This document shows positions 1-7,997 of a stretch of 48,625 nucleotides of DNA, piece by piece. A model generated the notes under the pieces. It did no database searches, was not told the DNA's origin, and worked only from the letters and a program-made list of their open reading frames with translations. Source of the DNA: Gordonia effusa NBRC 100432. Lineage in GTDB: Bacteria; Actinomycetota; Actinomycetes; Mycobacteriales; Mycobacteriaceae. Position numbers and translations under genes: made by a program. How positions within the stretch are numbered: position 1 is the stretch's first letter; each line of letters begins with the position of its first letter. The stretch is taken from contig NZ_BAEH01000049.1 of NCBI RefSeq assembly GCF_000241305.1, positions 1 to 48,625 of the forward strand, written 5' to 3'.

Positions 1-556
1 AATGATGCTGGCAGATCTGCACACCGTTTCCGACGTGACGAGTGTTGGTCGCATACCCGGCGCCGGTGAGGGCCGAGGCGATCTTTTCGACTGTCGCGGG
101 AACAGCATCCGCCGACGCCGCCGGTTCGATGTGTTCGGTAATACGCTCCACGCGATCGCGTGCGAACTTTTCGACGGCACCGTCTCCGGCGGCTTCACGT
201 AGCGCACGTAATGCCGCACCCGCGAGGTCGTCGTAGGCGTGCCGCAGTTTGCCGCGTCCGGTGGAGGTGAGTTGGAACCATTTGGCTGGTCGGCCACGGC
301 CTCGGTGTCCCGCCGAGACACCGTATTCAGCACTCGACGGTTCCACGTCACCTGCCGCGGTCAGCGCGTCGAGATGACGACGCACCCCGGCCGCGCTGAT
401 GCCCAGGCGTTCAGCGATGTCACTGGCCTTGAGTGGTCCGTCTTGCACCAAAAGCTTGATCACCGCGTCCCGTGTCTGACCGTCAACTGAACCAGGCAAC
501 AGGTCGTCTCCTGCTACCTGAGCACGCTCAGTCGAATGGTCGGTCACGCTTTTCAC
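1..556 (-). CDS. sufR: SufR-family Fe-S cluster-responsive transcriptional repressor (3' truncated by window edge)
   Basis: The minus-strand frame is open from GTG 556 to the window edge, giving 185 residues without a stop. Residues about 28-70 form a winged HTH (DIAERLGISAAGVRRHLDAL), followed by a basic GHRGRGRPAKWFQL wing typical of the ArsR-like SufR group. The last visible residues are VQICQHH, where the family has its first cluster-binding cysteine (C182 here); the remaining cysteines lie outside the window. SufR homologues repress the suf Fe-S assembly operon when holding a cluster, and suf genes would be expected just beyond position 1. An alternative GTG start at 547 (MTDHSTE) lies just past the operator at 553-567, whereas GTG 556 overlaps it, so 547 may be the true start. 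It is divergent from mptB, as in M. tuberculosis Rv1460/Rv1459c. Identity is confident; the start is not. Confidence 0.88.
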   Translation of the reverse strand, partial: MKSVTDHSTERAQVAGDDLLPGSVDGQTRDAVIKLLVQDGPLKASDIAERLGISAAGVRRHLDALTAAGDVEPSSAEYGVSAGHRGRGRPAKWFQLTSTGRGKLRHAYDDLAGAALRALREAAGDGAVEKFARDRVERITEHIEPAASADAVPATVEKIASALTGAGYATNTRHVGNGVQICQHH

Positions 557-567
557 AACACCAGTGT
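553..567 (-). promoter_or_regulatory. Probable SufR operator, ACACT-N5-TGTGA
   Basis: Read on the minus strand the site is ACACT-GGTGT-TGTGA, in the 66-bp gap between divergent sufR and mptB and at the sufR start. It matches the ACACT-N5-TGTGA palindrome I recall being described for the M. tuberculosis SufR protein. An AT-rich stretch (minus strand AAGTATTTAC) lies just upstream and could be the -10 region of sufR, so a bound repressor would cover the start of transcription. Autoregulation is inferred; the palindrome itself is seen. Confidence 0.6.
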
Positions 568-622
568 GACGTAAATACTTCCCCACTGCCAAGGAAGGGT
601 TGCCTTACGTCCCGCGTCACCC

Positions 623-2488
623 ATGGGCACGCCCCAATCCTCGTTGCGGCGGAAGACCTCCGACACGACACTTCGCCCGGCGGATACAGTCATCGTCGTG
701 CCCAATGCCCTACTGGACTATCTCGGACTGAACTCGGCGTCGCGTCGCGCGGCGTCGAAACCGGTCCCCGACGCGGATCAGCCGGGTGATTATGGCGTCG
801 CCTTAGCGCGCATGCACGACGACGAGCAGGAGGTCGGGCCGCTCGATGCCGCCGAGACTCGCCGCTTGCACCGCATCAAACTCTTCGGTGCGACCGGCTC
901 GATTCTGCTGCTCATCGGCTCATTGGGTTCGGGCGCCATCCCGGTTTTGCAGAACCCGGTCGCCGGCATGCGGGTGTTGTCATTGCCGTCGCGAATGTGG
1001 AGTACCGCCCTCACCCTGTCCATCGGCGGCACGATCATGCTGGTGGTGGCGTGGCTGCTACTCGGCCGCTTCGCCGTCGGACGATTCAGCGTCGAGGTCT
1101 ACCAGGGTCGTAGCCCGGCCCGGCGGATGACCCGAACACAAGCTGACCGCACGCTCATGCTGTGGATCGTCCCAATCGCCATCGCACCGCCACTGCTGTC
1201 GAAGGATATCTACTCGTATCTCGCACAATCCGCGATTGCCTATCGGGGAATGGACCCGTATGTGGTCAGTCCGATCCGCGGCCTCGGCGTCGATCACGTC
1301 CTGACCCGCTCGGTGCCGAACCTATGGCGAGACACGCCCGCCCCGTACGGGCCGTTCTTTCTATGGATCGGCGAGCAGATCACCCGGGTGACCGGCGACA
1401 ACATCACCGCAGCGATCTTTTTACATCGCGTGCTGGCGTTGATCGGCGTCGCGCTCATCGTCTGGGCGTTGCCCCGTCTGGCCCGGCGCTGCGGTGTCTC
1501 GTCAGTCGCCGCGCTGTGGCTCGGCGCGATGAACCCGCTATTGCTCTTACATCTGGTCGGCGGCATCCACAACGAGGCACTGATGCTTGGCCTGATGCTG
1601 GTCGGATTGGAGTTCGCCTTCCGGGGCATCGACTCGACCAAGGACCTGCTCAGGCGCGACGACGTCGGATGGACACGATTCGCCCCAAGTTCCGCGGGGT
1701 GGCTGTTCGTTCTGGGCGTCGCGGTGATCTCGGCGTCGGCGATGGTCAAGGCAACATCGATTCTGGCCCTGGCATTCGTAGGTGTTGCCCTCGCAAGGCG
1801 TTGGGGCGCAACACTTCCCGCATTGCGACATGCACCGCGCTCGGAATGGTGGGCGCGGTCCAAACGATCTATTTACGCACTGGCCGCAGCGGGTGCCGCG
1901 ACGGGAACGGTACTGGTGGTCGTGGTCGTCGGCATCTGCATGGGCACCGGACTCGGCTTCGGCTGGACCAAGACGCTCAGCACGGGCGACGTCGTGCGGT
2001 CCTGGATGTCGATGCCGACCCTACTATCGGTGACGTCGGGCCGATTCGGCATCGGTCTTGGCCTGGGCGATCAGACACAGGCCATTCTCGACGTCGTGCG
2101 GCCGATCGCGCAGGTCATCGCCGGGCTGTTCGTCGTCCGATGGATGCTTGCGACACTGGCCGGTCGGCTACACCCCGTTGGGGCACTCGGTATCGCGATG
2201 GCGACCGTCGTGCTGCTGTCGCCATTCGCTCAAGCCTGGTACCTGCTGTGGGCCGTCGTACCGCTCGCCGCATGGGCAACCGGTCGCTGGTTCCGGCTCG
2301 GTGCGATCGCGATTTCAGCCATCATGGCGATCGCCGTGATGCCGACGAGTTCGAATACCAGTGGCGTAGTGCTGGCCCAGGGCGTCTTAGCCGGCGTCAT
2401 CATGGTCGCGGTGCTCACCGCGCTGTTCTTCGAGGAGTTCGGCTGGCAACGTCGACGCCGCGAACGCCGAGCCGGAGTTTCCACGTGA
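623..2488 (+). CDS. mptB: Alpha-(1->6)-mannopyranosyltransferase MptB (GT-C family)
   Basis: The 621-residue polytopic membrane protein begins with a hydrophilic region (about 1-85), then carries many hydrophobic segments. It resembles the actinobacterial GT-C glycosyltransferases that use polyprenyl-phosphate-mannose. The loop LSKDIYSYLAQSAIAYRGMD and the following DTPAPYGPFFLWIGEQ region fit the conserved acidic first loop and substrate region of the family. MptB starts the alpha-1,6-mannan core of lipomannan and lipoarabinomannan on the outer face of the membrane. Its position beside sufR and before a two-gene ABC exporter matches Rv1459c-Rv1458c-Rv1457c. No Shine-Dalgarno lies close to ATG 623. 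A later ATG at 812 (MHDDEQEV) would give a 558-residue protein, so the N-terminus is uncertain. Confidence 0.85.
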   Translation: MGTPQSSLRRKTSDTTLRPADTVIVVPNALLDYLGLNSASRRAASKPVPDADQPGDYGVALARMHDDEQEVGPLDAAETRRLHRIKLFGATGSILLLIGSLGSGAIPVLQNPVAGMRVLSLPSRMWSTALTLSIGGTIMLVVAWLLLGRFAVGRFSVEVYQGRSPARRMTRTQADRTLMLWIVPIAIAPPLLSKDIYSYLAQSAIAYRGMDPYVVSPIRGLGVDHVLTRSVPNLWRDTPAPYGPFFLWIGEQITRVTGDNITAAIFLHRVLALIGVALIVWALPRLARRCGVSSVAALWLGAMNPLLLLHLVGGIHNEALMLGLMLVGLEFAFRGIDSTKDLLRRDDVGWTRFAPSSAGWLFVLGVAVISASAMVKATSILALAFVGVALARRWGATLPALRHAPRSEWWARSKRSIYALAAAGAATGTVLVVVVVGICMGTGLGFGWTKTLSTGDVVRSWMSMPTLLSVTSGRFGIGLGLGDQTQAILDVVRPIAQVIAGLFVVRWMLATLAGRLHPVGALGIAMATVVLLSPFAQAWYLLWAVVPLAAWATGRWFRLGAIAISAIMAIAVMPTSSNTSGVVLAQGVLAGVIMVAVLTALFFEEFGWQRRRRERRAGVST

Positions 2489-2542
2489 GGCAATTAACAT
2501 CGACGCCGACCGGCGCACAGGGCATGCGCCGCACGGCATAGG

Positions 2543-3496
2543 GTGATCGTCGTGCCCGTGGACATCGACGAACCGAGACCAGCGGCGGTACGCGTTCGGG
2601 GGCTACGCAAAAGCTTCGGGACACGCACCGCGGTGGACGGCTTGGATTTGGATCTGCCCGCCGGCAGCGTGCTCGCTCTGCTCGGACCCAACGGCGCCGG
2701 CAAGACCACCACCGTGGAAATCTGCGAGGGTTTTACCCGACCCGACGCCGGCAGTGTGGAAGTTCTCGGCCTCGACCCCACCGCGCACAACGACAAACTC
2801 CGCAGCCGGATCGGCGTGATGCTGCAGGGTGGCGGCGCCTACCCCGGCTCACGGGCCGCCGAAATGCTCCACCTCTGTGCCGCGTATTCCGCCGACCCCC
2901 TCGACGTCGACTGGCTGCTCGCGGAATTAGGGCTGACCGACGTCGCGCGGACGCCATACCGACGGCTATCGGGCGGGCAGCAACAACGCCTCGCTCTCGC
3001 CTGCGCCATCGTCGGGCGGCCGGAACTGGTCTTCCTGGACGAGCCAACCGCCGGACTCGACGCCCATGCCCGAATTCTGGTGTGGGAGTTGATTTCCCGG
3101 CTCCGCGACGACGGAGTTTCGGTTCTGCTGACCACCCACCTCATGGACGAGGCAGAAGAGTTGGCCGACCATATCGTCATTATCGACTCCGGCCGCGTGG
3201 TGGCGGCTGGGACCCCGGAGGAACTGACCTCGCGCGGTGCCGACGGCGAATTACGCTTCTCCGCGACCGGTGACGTCGACGTGGAATCTCTGGCGAGTTC
3301 ACTGCCCAACGGCTATCGAGTGAGCACGTCGAGTCCAGGAACCTATACCGTCGTCGGCGACGTGACACCAACCGTCATCGCATCGATCACCGCCTGGTGC
3401 GCCGAGCGAGACGTCCTGATTTCCGAACTGCGGGTCGACACTCGCAGCCTCGAAGATGTCTTCCTCTCGTTGACCGGCCGCGAGGTGCGCCCATGA
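2543..3496 (+). CDS. ABC exporter ATP-binding protein (DrrA/daunorubicin-resistance type)
   Basis: This 317-residue ATPase has Walker A GPNGAGKTT at 48-56, a Q-loop glutamine at 95, the signature LSGGQQQR at 142-149, Walker B LVFLDEP at 162-168 and an H-loop histidine in LLTTHLMDEA. A C-terminal extension after about residue 225 ends in RVDTRSLEDVFLSLTGREV, typical of DrrA/CcmA-type exporters. Its stop overlaps the permease start (ATGA), so the two are probably translationally coupled. The chosen start is GTG 2543; GTG 2552 and GTG 2561 are in frame and possible. The substrate is unknown. The conserved linkage to mptB and ctaA suggests an envelope or heme-related cargo, but that is only inference. 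Confidence 0.9.
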   Translation: MIVVPVDIDEPRPAAVRVRGLRKSFGTRTAVDGLDLDLPAGSVLALLGPNGAGKTTTVEICEGFTRPDAGSVEVLGLDPTAHNDKLRSRIGVMLQGGGAYPGSRAAEMLHLCAAYSADPLDVDWLLAELGLTDVARTPYRRLSGGQQQRLALACAIVGRPELVFLDEPTAGLDAHARILVWELISRLRDDGVSVLLTTHLMDEAEELADHIVIIDSGRVVAAGTPEELTSRGADGELRFSATGDVDVESLASSLPNGYRVSTSSPGTYTVVGDVTPTVIASITAWCAERDVLISELRVDTRSLEDVFLSLTGREVRP

Positions 3497-4275
3497 ATCG
3501 TTTTGCGCCAGGTGTTTTCACTCCTCGCCCGCAAGCCGCAACGTTGCCGCGGATGCTCGCGGCCCAGTCCCGCCTCGAATTCATCCTGCTGTTGCGCAAC
3601 GGCGAACAGTTGCTTCTGACAATGTTCATTCCGATCACACTGCTGATCGGATTATGTCTCCTGCCGCTCGACACCAGCCTGGGTTCAGACCAGGCGGCCC
3701 GGGCGACGACGTTCGTCCCGGCGATCCTGACGGTGGCGATAATGTCGACCGCGTTCACCGGACAAGCCATCGCGGTCGGTTTCGATCGACGGTACGGCGC
3801 CCTCAAACGCCTTGGGGCAACACCTATTCCACGTTGGGGCATCATCGCGGGCAAATCCATAGCGGTGACCGCCGTGGTGACTCTGCAGTCGCTCATCGTC
3901 GCTATCATCGGGTTTGCCTTCGGATGGCGACCCGAACCCATCGGCCTTCTGATAGGTGCACTCGTCATAGCCGTTGGGACTGTCGCATTCGCGGCGCTCG
4001 GACTGCTCCTGGGCGGCACGCTGAAGGCCGAGGTCGTTCTGGCGCTGGCGAATCTGATCTGGTTCGTGCTGCTGGGCATCGGGAGCCTCGTGGTGCTGTC
4101 GTCGTCGGTCCCCGAATGGGTCCACTGGGCTGCCCGGTGTTCACCGTCGGGTGCGCTCACCGAAGCGTTGGGCCGTGCGGCCGCCGGAACATTCGACACC
4201 TTCGGGGTCGTCGTGCTGTTGGCGTGGGCGGCCGTCGGCGGTCTATTCGCGGTCCGCTGGTTCAAATTCCAGTAG
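3493..4275 (+). CDS. ABC-2 type exporter permease
   Basis: This 260-residue integral membrane protein has about six hydrophobic segments (for example FIPITLLIGLCLLPL, IIAGKSIAVTAVVTLQSLIV and GVVVLLAWAAVGGLFAVRWF) in the ABC-2 layout. The RYGALKRLGATPIPRW stretch is the usual cytoplasmic coupling region of DrrB-like permeases. The frame is open further upstream, but ATG 3493 overlaps the stop of the ATPase by four bases and gives the expected N-terminus (MNRFAPGVF). It pairs with the upstream ATPase to form a half-size exporter. It ends 16 bp from the end of convergent ctaA; this is the one convergent junction in the window without a long hairpin. Confidence 0.88.
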   Translation: MNRFAPGVFTPRPQAATLPRMLAAQSRLEFILLLRNGEQLLLTMFIPITLLIGLCLLPLDTSLGSDQAARATTFVPAILTVAIMSTAFTGQAIAVGFDRRYGALKRLGATPIPRWGIIAGKSIAVTAVVTLQSLIVAIIGFAFGWRPEPIGLLIGALVIAVGTVAFAALGLLLGGTLKAEVVLALANLIWFVLLGIGSLVVLSSSVPEWVHWAARCSPSGALTEALGRAAAGTFDTFGVVVLLAWAAVGGLFAVRWFKFQ

Positions 4276-4291
4276 TAGGCGCGCGACTGCG

Positions 4292-5287
4292 CTAGCCGGC
4301 CTTCGCGGTCACCGCGCCGACGTCGGCGCCAACTTTGCGCGGCGCCATCAGTTGATACAAGATCGCGGTCTCAGCGATTACCGAACACGCCCCAGCGACG
4401 TGCAATACGACCAGCAGGGCTGGCACGTTGGTGAAGTACTGGACGACGCCGATCAGAGATTGGGCGCCAGCCACGATCAGGACGATCTTCACGCGACGGC
4501 GCACGGTTTCCGAGGCGTCGCCGCGCCATACCTGCGCCGCGACCACGAGCAACACCGCGAAATACGACGCCACCAGCAGCCCGTGGACTAACGAGAGCGC
4601 GGGGATACTGGCGTGTAGCCGGTCTATTGCCTCGGGGTGGGTTCGGTCACCGGCGTGTGGGCCGGCACCGGTAACGGTCACACCGGCGGCGAGTACCAGC
4701 GCCATGACCGCACCGGACAGCGCAACCAGACGTCGGCTGATCGGTGGTGCTTCGGGGCGTGTCTCGCCAGCGTCGTCCTGGGCGACTTTCACGTAGAGGG
4801 TCGCCGCGATCCACACCATCGCGCAGGAAACCAGCATGTGGGCGCCAACGACCCACCAACTCAATCCGGTGAGGACCGTGATGCCGCCCAGCACGCCTTG
4901 GAAGAGCGTCGAGGCGGGCATGATCCATGCGTAGACAAGTACTTCTCGACGTCGACGAGCGCGGGTGACCGCGAGAACGATTGCGGCAGAACAGGTCACG
5001 ACAATCCAGACCGCGATCTGCCGGTTGCCGAACTCGATTGCCTGATGCCACCACGGCACTTCGTCGGACGCTAGCGGAACCAACGAATCGTCGAAGCATT
5101 TCGGCCACGTCGGGCAGCCGAGACCCGAGGCGGTCACCCGCACGACCGAGCCGGTGACTGCGATGAGCGCCTGGCTGAGTAGTACCGCCAGCGCTATCCG
5201 GCGCTGCGTGCGAACCGTCGGGAGCGGCAAATAGTCGACGAGCCGCAAAAAGCCGCGGTACACAACGTTCTGACTCACGTCGCTCAT
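4292..5287 (-). CDS. ctaA: Heme A synthase (COX15/CtaA)
   Basis: This 331-residue, eight-helix membrane protein converts heme O to heme A for the aa3 cytochrome oxidase. Heme-ligand histidines expected of the family are present at about H81 (WWHQAIEFGNRQ), H150 (VVGAHML), H235 (LVHGLL) and H296 (VLHVAGA). The periplasmic-loop cysteine pair is seen in GCPTWPKC (C58, C64). CtaA uses the product of CtaB, encoded at 6850-7827. The gene begins 32 bp after the end of a small conserved gene on the same strand and may be co-transcribed with it. An 18-bp inverted repeat sits immediately upstream of ATG 5287. Length is normal for actinobacterial CtaA. Confidence 0.93.
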   Translation of the reverse strand: MSDVSQNVVYRGFLRLVDYLPLPTVRTQRRIALAVLLSQALIAVTGSVVRVTASGLGCPTWPKCFDDSLVPLASDEVPWWHQAIEFGNRQIAVWIVVTCSAAIVLAVTRARRRREVLVYAWIMPASTLFQGVLGGITVLTGLSWWVVGAHMLVSCAMVWIAATLYVKVAQDDAGETRPEAPPISRRLVALSGAVMALVLAAGVTVTGAGPHAGDRTHPEAIDRLHASIPALSLVHGLLVASYFAVLLVVAAQVWRGDASETVRRRVKIVLIVAGAQSLIGVVQYFTNVPALLVVLHVAGACSVIAETAILYQLMAPRKVGADVGAVTAKAG

Positions 5288-5305
5288 ACTACGGCCCGTC
5301 GTAGT
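5288..5305 (-). promoter_or_regulatory. Inverted repeat abutting the ctaA start
   Basis: The sequence ACTACG-N6-CGTAGT has perfect 6-bp arms and ends at the base before the ctaA start codon. It could be an operator or a small RNA hairpin that covers the ribosome-binding region. I do not recognise it as the box of a known regulator. Confidence 0.4.
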
Positions 5306-5319
5306 GTCTGTTTCAGCGC

Positions 5320-5688
5320 CTACAGCGACGCGCGGTTACGTGCCTTGGGGAACCGTCGCTGTCGGGCGACCCAGCCAGCCATCTGTCGATAGTGCGAGGG
5401 CTTCACCGTGGTCGACGACACCAGCTCACGGTCCCACTCACCGACGCTCAGACCGTCGACCGCGTTGACAACGGCCTCGGCCGTGGCGACGTCGGGGACA
5501 ACGCGGTCACCGAGAATGCCGCCATCTTTGCCGACGAGCGTGATTCGAACGCCAGCCGCACCGATCGGCGCGATTACCGCGGTAGCTTCGCCGCCTTCAC
5601 GCGAAACGAATCCTCGGATCGTCGCGACGACCTCACGGGGAGCTTCGACCACGGTCGGTTCGGTCGTCGTTGCATCGTCTTCGCTCAT
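5320..5688 (-). CDS. Small conserved actinobacterial protein of unknown function
   Basis: A 122-residue soluble protein is read from ATG 5688 (MSEDDATTTEP). An acidic N-terminus is followed by a mixed alpha/beta region (VVATIRGFVSREGG, AAGVRITLVGKDGGILGDRV) and a basic C-terminus (WVARQRRFPKARNRASL). No catalytic motif or membrane segment is visible. A longer frame exists upstream, but ATG 5688 starts near the divergent qor gene and has a TATGCT -10-like hexamer (minus strand, 5697-5702) about 8 bp upstream, which would make the message nearly leaderless. A hypothetical gene at the same place between ctaA and qor is known in mycobacteria. Function is not assigned. Confidence 0.75.
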   Translation of the reverse strand: MSEDDATTTEPTVVEAPREVVATIRGFVSREGGEATAVIAPIGAAGVRITLVGKDGGILGDRVVPDVATAEAVVNAVDGLSVGEWDRELVSSTTVKPSHYRQMAGWVARQRRFPKARNRASL

Positions 5689-5759
5689 AGTGCATGAGCA
5701 TACTTCGTCGGCTTCCCCGCCCGATCGCGCCCAACTATCCAAGTGTAAAAATGTTAGCT

Positions 5760-6725
5760 ATGCGGGCTATTCAGGTGATCACGCACGGTGGACCGGAAGT
5801 ACTCGAATACGGTGAGGTGCCCGACCCAACTCTCAGACCTACAGATCTGCTGGTCGAGACCACATCGGTCGGCGTCAACTTCATCGATACCTATCTCCGT
5901 CGAGGGCTGTACGCGTCGCAGCCGCCGTATATCCCGGGTGCCGAGGGCGCCGGAATCGTCAAGGCCGTCGGCGACGAGGTGGCACATTTCGCGGTCGGCG
6001 ACCGGGTCGCGTGGTGCGACGTGCCTGGCAGCTATGCCGAATTGGTAGCGGTCCCGGAGTCCAAAGCGGCGCGGGTCCCGGCCGAGGTATCCGACGAGGT
6101 CGCCGGAACACTTCTCTTGCAGGGGCTGACCGCTCACTATCTGCTCGAGGGAAGTGCATATCCCCAGGCCGGCGACACGATCCTGGTCCACGCGGGAGCC
6201 GGCGGCGTCGGGTTGATCCTGACGCAACTCGCACATGCGAAACATCTACACGTCATCACTACTGTCTCGACCGACGAGAAAGCCGAACTGTCGAAGGCTG
6301 CCGGCGCGACGCATGTGCTGCGCTACGCACCCGATCTCGGCGCACAGGTCCGCAAACTCACCGACGGCAAAGGCGTGCGGGTCACCTACGACGGCGTCGG
6401 GAAAGACACCTTCGACGCGAGCCTGTCGGCGACCGCGGTGCGCGGGACGGTCGTCGTCTTCGGCGCGGCGAGTGGCCCAGTGCCGCCGTTCGACCTACAG
6501 CGGCTCAACACGTCTGGCTCGTTGTCGTTGACGCGACCAACGCTCGCCCATTTCATCGCCGATCCAGACGAATTTCGTTGGCGCGCGGGCGAAATCCTCG
6601 AAGCGGTGCGCAAAGGCAAGCTCACACCGCGGGTTGGGCAAACCTATCCCCTTGCCGAAGCTGCGCAGGCACATACTGACCTGGAGTCGCGGTCGACGAC
6701 CGGATCGATCGCGCTCATTCCGTAG
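5760..6725 (+). CDS. qor: Zinc-independent quinone oxidoreductase (MDR family, NADPH:quinone reductase type)
   Basis: This 321-residue medium-chain dehydrogenase/reductase opens MRAIQVITHGGPEVLEY, the usual start of QOR proteins. The GroES-like half holds SVGVNFIDTYLRRGLY and GAEGAGIVKAVGDEV. The Rossmann half carries the nucleotide-binding HAGAGGVGLILTQLAH motif and the substrate segment TYDGVGKDTFDASL. The zinc-binding cysteines of alcohol dehydrogenases are absent, as expected for quinone reductases. An upstream in-frame ATG at 5751 is possible, but 5760 matches the family start. A TAAAAAT stretch just upstream could serve as a -10 box for a short or absent leader. The gene converges on ctaB with a composite hairpin between them. 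Confidence 0.9.
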   Translation: MRAIQVITHGGPEVLEYGEVPDPTLRPTDLLVETTSVGVNFIDTYLRRGLYASQPPYIPGAEGAGIVKAVGDEVAHFAVGDRVAWCDVPGSYAELVAVPESKAARVPAEVSDEVAGTLLLQGLTAHYLLEGSAYPQAGDTILVHAGAGGVGLILTQLAHAKHLHVITTVSTDEKAELSKAAGATHVLRYAPDLGAQVRKLTDGKGVRVTYDGVGKDTFDASLSATAVRGTVVVFGAASGPVPPFDLQRLNTSGSLSLTRPTLAHFIADPDEFRWRAGEILEAVRKGKLTPRVGQTYPLAEAAQAHTDLESRSTTGSIALIP

Positions 6726-6757
6726 GGCGTGGTCGTCGGCCTACGGACGAGCCGATG

Positions 6758-6835
6758 CGGATCCACCTCATTTACGCGGGTTCACCTCGCATGGCACGCA
6801 AGGTGGATCCGAGCAAACGGGGTGAATTCGTTTGC
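6758..6835. repeat. Family B inverted repeat / bidirectional terminator candidate between qor and ctaB
   Basis: An 11-bp perfect stem (CGGATCCACCT at 6758-6768 with 6801-6811, loop 32 nt) is followed by a second 7-bp stem, GCAAACG...CGTTTGC at 6813-6835. The right half, 6802-6824, aligns without gaps to the right arms at 30011-30033 and 38357-38379 (consensus GGTGRATCCGAGSAAA then GGTG). The outer left arm has lost pairing, so this looks like an eroded family member. It lies in the convergent qor/ctaB gap and probably stops transcription from both sides. Confidence 0.65.
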
Positions 6836-6849
6836 CACGCCGCAGCGCG

Positions 6850-7827
6850 TCAGAACAGACTGCTCACCGTCGGCAGATTCACGATGGCGTCGATGGCCAG
6901 GCCGCAGAACAGAATCGCCAGATACTCGTTCGACTGGAGGAACACCTTGAGCGGTGCGACCTCTTGGCCGCGCTTGGTATCGCTGTAGAGCTTGTGGACT
7001 CGGTTGAGGAACCAGAGTCCGGCCAGCAGTGCCACGGCGGCGTAAATCCAGCTCGCGCCCCACACCAGCACCAATGACGCCACGACGGTCGCCCAGGTGT
7101 AGAACACCATCTGACGAGTCACCTGAATCTCGGTGGCGACCACCGGCAGCATCGGAACTCCGGCTGCCTTGTAGTCCTCCTTGTAGCGCATCGCGAGCGC
7201 CCAGGTATGTGGCGGAGTCCAGAAGAAGATCACCGCGAAGAGCACTAGCGGCTGCCAGCTGATGTTGCCGGTGACCGCGGCCCAACCGACCAGCGTGGGC
7301 ATGCAGCCCGCCGCACCGCCCCATACGACGTTCTGGGAGGTCCGGCGTTTGAGGATCAGTGTGTAGACGCCGACGTAGAACGCGATCGTCGCCATGACCA
7401 ACAACGCCGACAGCAGGTTCGCGGCCCGCCACAACACCGCGAAGGAAGCTGCGGCGAGGATGATGCCGAAGATCAAGGCGCTGTGCGTACTCACCGCATG
7501 TCGCGCCAGCGGCCGACGTTGCGTTCGGCGCATCTTCTGATCGATGTCGGCGTCGGCGACCATGTTGAGCGTGTTGGCACTGCCCGCGCCCAGCCAACCG
7601 CCGACCAACGTCGCTGCGATCAGGCCGATGTGTACGTGTCCGCGATCGGCCTGCAGCATCACCGGAATGGTTGCTACCAAGAGCAATTCGATGACTCGCG
7701 GCTTGGTGAGGGCGATGTAGGCGAGGATGGTGCCGCGAATACGGGAGGACACAGAACTCGCGGAGGCCGGGTCGGCGTCCGCGGGGATCGAGGAATCCCC
7801 GCTGGTCACGCGTTCCCCAAGTCTCAC
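6850..7827 (-). CDS. ctaB: Protoheme IX farnesyltransferase (heme O synthase)
   Basis: A 325-residue UbiA-superfamily membrane prenyltransferase that transfers farnesyl to protoheme IX, giving heme O for CtaA. The prenyl-diphosphate/Mg site [15 protein letters not shown] spans about 85-99 and is followed by [11 protein letters not shown]. The second conserved region is [20 protein letters not shown], ending in VPMLPVV. About nine hydrophobic helices are visible. The start is GTG 7827, preceded on the minus strand by AGGAG with a 5-nt spacer, which decides it over internal starts. It is divergent from tkt with a 170-bp shared upstream region, the same arrangement as in mycobacteria. Confidence 0.95.
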   Translation of the reverse strand: MRLGERVTSGDSSIPADADPASASSVSSRIRGTILAYIALTKPRVIELLLVATIPVMLQADRGHVHIGLIAATLVGGWLGAGSANTLNMVADADIDQKMRRTQRRPLARHAVSTHSALIFGIILAAASFAVLWRAANLLSALLVMATIAFYVGVYTLILKRRTSQNVVWGGAAGCMPTLVGWAAVTGNISWQPLVLFAVIFFWTPPHTWALAMRYKEDYKAAGVPMLPVVATEIQVTRQMVFYTWATVVASLVLVWGASWIYAAVALLAGLWFLNRVHKLYSDTKRGQEVAPLKVFLQSNEYLAILFCGLAIDAIVNLPTVSSLF

Positions 7828-7997
7828 TACTTCTCCTCATCAGACGAACTACTACGAAGCATGGTAGACCGTGGCCCGCGAACAACCGTAATCGCGTGGG
7901 CCCGCTCACTGGTACTCCGCCACAGTGCGGTCGAGTAGGTCCGACTAGGCTTGGACGTACCGCCAGGCCGACGACACTTCAGGAGAGAAGCACCATC

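Noticed and set aside
2..490. Plus-strand small frames at the window start
   Set aside because: They are antisense to the truncated sufR gene, which carries a clear HTH and cysteine motif.
1162..2541. Long open frame of 459 codons on the plus strand
   Set aside because: It overlaps mptB in another frame and reads as arginine-rich low-complexity protein, a usual shadow in high-GC DNA.
4276..4318. Hairpin at the ABC permease/ctaA convergent junction
   Set aside because: Only 4-6 bp GC arms (GCGC or GGCGCG/CGCGCC) with long loops, partly inside ctaA; not comparable with the other junctions.
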